From contig JAFHKR010000039.1 of the NCBI GenBank assembly GCA_017052515.1, forward strand, positions 558,001 through 622,000: a stretch of DNA of 64,000 bases, given 5' to 3'. Made by a program: the position numbers and the translations under genes. Positions within the stretch are counted from its first letter, which is position 1. Each line of letters starts with the position of its first letter. The notes beneath the pieces are model-generated. The model saw nothing but the letters and a program-made list of their open reading frames with translations. It was not told the DNA's origin and searched no databases. Of this stretch, positions 63,480 through 64,000 are shown piece after piece. This DNA comes from Fictibacillus nanhaiensis (lineage in GTDB: Bacteria > Bacillota > Bacilli > Bacillales > Fictibacillaceae).

Positions 63480-64000
63480 ATGGACAAGGTAAAGGTTGTC
63501 AAGATTGAGGACCGAATTCCGAAGCTGAAAGAACACCGCAAACAAAAAGCAAATCGTCGTCTTATTTATTACTTGTCCTTTTTCTTCCTGTTATTGTTGG
63601 TCGTCGTTTATTTTCAATCTGATCTTAGTCATGTGAAGAAAATTACCGTCTCAGGCAACTATTTTGTAACCGACAATGAAATTCTTGAAAAAAGTGAAAT
63701 CTCAACAAAGACAAAGTATTTAAATGTATCTGAGGATGAAATGATGGAGCGACTTGAGGAAATCTCAGAAATTAGTTCTGTTTCCATCCAAAAGAAGTTT
63801 TTTAACCAAGTTATAATTAAAGTGAGTGAGTTTCAACGAGTCGGTTATTTCAGAAAAGAGAACCTATACTACCCGATGCTTCAGAACGGGAAGATGTTAG
63901 AGCCTTTGAAGAAAAATGAGAGACCCGTGAATGCGCCTGTAATCGTCAGCTGGAAGGATCCAGAACAATTAGAGATGATGGCACAGGAACTACAAAAACT
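63480..64000 (+). CDS. divIB: Cell division protein DivIB (FtsQ family), partial
   Basis: The first 173 codons of a bitopic divisome protein, cut by the window end. It has a charged cytoplasmic N-terminus rich in Lys/Arg (residues 1-27), one membrane helix (about 28-46), then the POTRA domain starting VKKITVSGNYFVTDNEILEKSEIS and the beta domain VSIQKKFFNQVIIKVSEFQRVGYF. DivIB stabilises FtsL and DivIC at the septum. GGAGGAAGAGG lies directly before the ATG. It follows murB as in B. subtilis, but here it has its own promoter and a hairpin-containing leader. Confidence 0.93.
   Translation, partial: MDKVKVVKIEDRIPKLKEHRKQKANRRLIYYLSFFFLLLLVVVYFQSDLSHVKKITVSGNYFVTDNEILEKSEISTKTKYLNVSEDEMMERLEEISEISSVSIQKKFFNQVIIKVSEFQRVGYFRKENLYYPMLQNGKMLEPLKKNERPVNAPVIVSWKDPEQLEMMAQELQK

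Overview
The window is a low-GC Gram-positive chromosome segment from a spore-forming member of the Bacillaceae. Gene order follows the Bacillus subtilis speA-ykt-yla-cta-ylb-mra/dcw segment almost gene for gene, and sporulation genes (spoVD, spoVE, ylaJ, ylbJ, gerR, a csfG-like RNA) are present. The genus cannot be fixed from sequence alone; a Fictibacillus-like Bacillaceae is my guess, held with low confidence.

Layout. 1-8.2 kb: a small membrane protein, a BCCT betaine transporter, DUF1885 and DUF3055 proteins, the dual-function RNA SR1 with its 40-residue peptide SR1P, arginine decarboxylase speA, a nitronate monooxygenase-like protein, yktB, a ykzI-like gene and the inositol monophosphatase yktC. 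8.2-15 kb: the yla cluster (ylaF, typA, ylaH, ylaI, ylaJ, ylaK, ylaL, ylaN) with two unrecognised genes inserted. 15-27.4 kb: ftsW, pycA, divergent ctaA/ctaB, and ctaCDEFG, which together provide heme O/A synthesis and a caa3-type cytochrome oxidase. 27.5-42.7 kb: the ylb cluster, including CBS, CAP, YlbF/RicF, rsmD, coaD, ylbJKL, tmcAL(ylbM), ylbN-rpmF, gerR and ylbP. Accessory genes are interspersed here: a nucleotidyltransferase, a YugN-like protein, a thioesterase, a crotonase and several unknowns. 42.8-46 kb: a three-gene biotin-dependent acyl-CoA carboxylase. 46.1-49.1 kb: panE, a DUF3397 gene and bshC. 49.2-64 kb: the division and cell-wall cluster mraZ-rsmH-ftsL-pbpB-spoVD-murE-murF-mraY-murD-spoVE, then a 585-base gap where B. 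subtilis has murG, then murB and the start of divIB.

How the genes work together. ctaA and ctaB make the hemes used by the CtaC-F oxidase, and CtaG helps assemble it. murE, murF, mraY, murD and murB supply lipid II precursors, which SEDS proteins (FtsW, SpoVE) and class B PBPs (PbpB, SpoVD) polymerise and cross-link at the vegetative or sporulation septum. pycA and the acyl-CoA carboxylase are biotin enzymes of central and acyl-CoA metabolism.

The most interesting non-coding content is: (i) an SR1 locus with two CcpN-type operators and a cre site; (ii) a csfG-like sporulation RNA antisense to the ylbG-rsmD direction, with a near-perfect sigma-G promoter; (iii) ten-base-period MraZ boxes in front of mraZ; (iv) two copies of a structured dispersed repeat with a compensatory base change, one interrupted by sequence related to a third locus at 0.4-0.5 kb; (v) the murG gap, which holds that interrupted copy. 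I saw no phage, insertion sequence, CRISPR array, rRNA or tRNA. No new multi-gene defence or biosynthetic system is evident, and most of the window is conserved housekeeping sequence.
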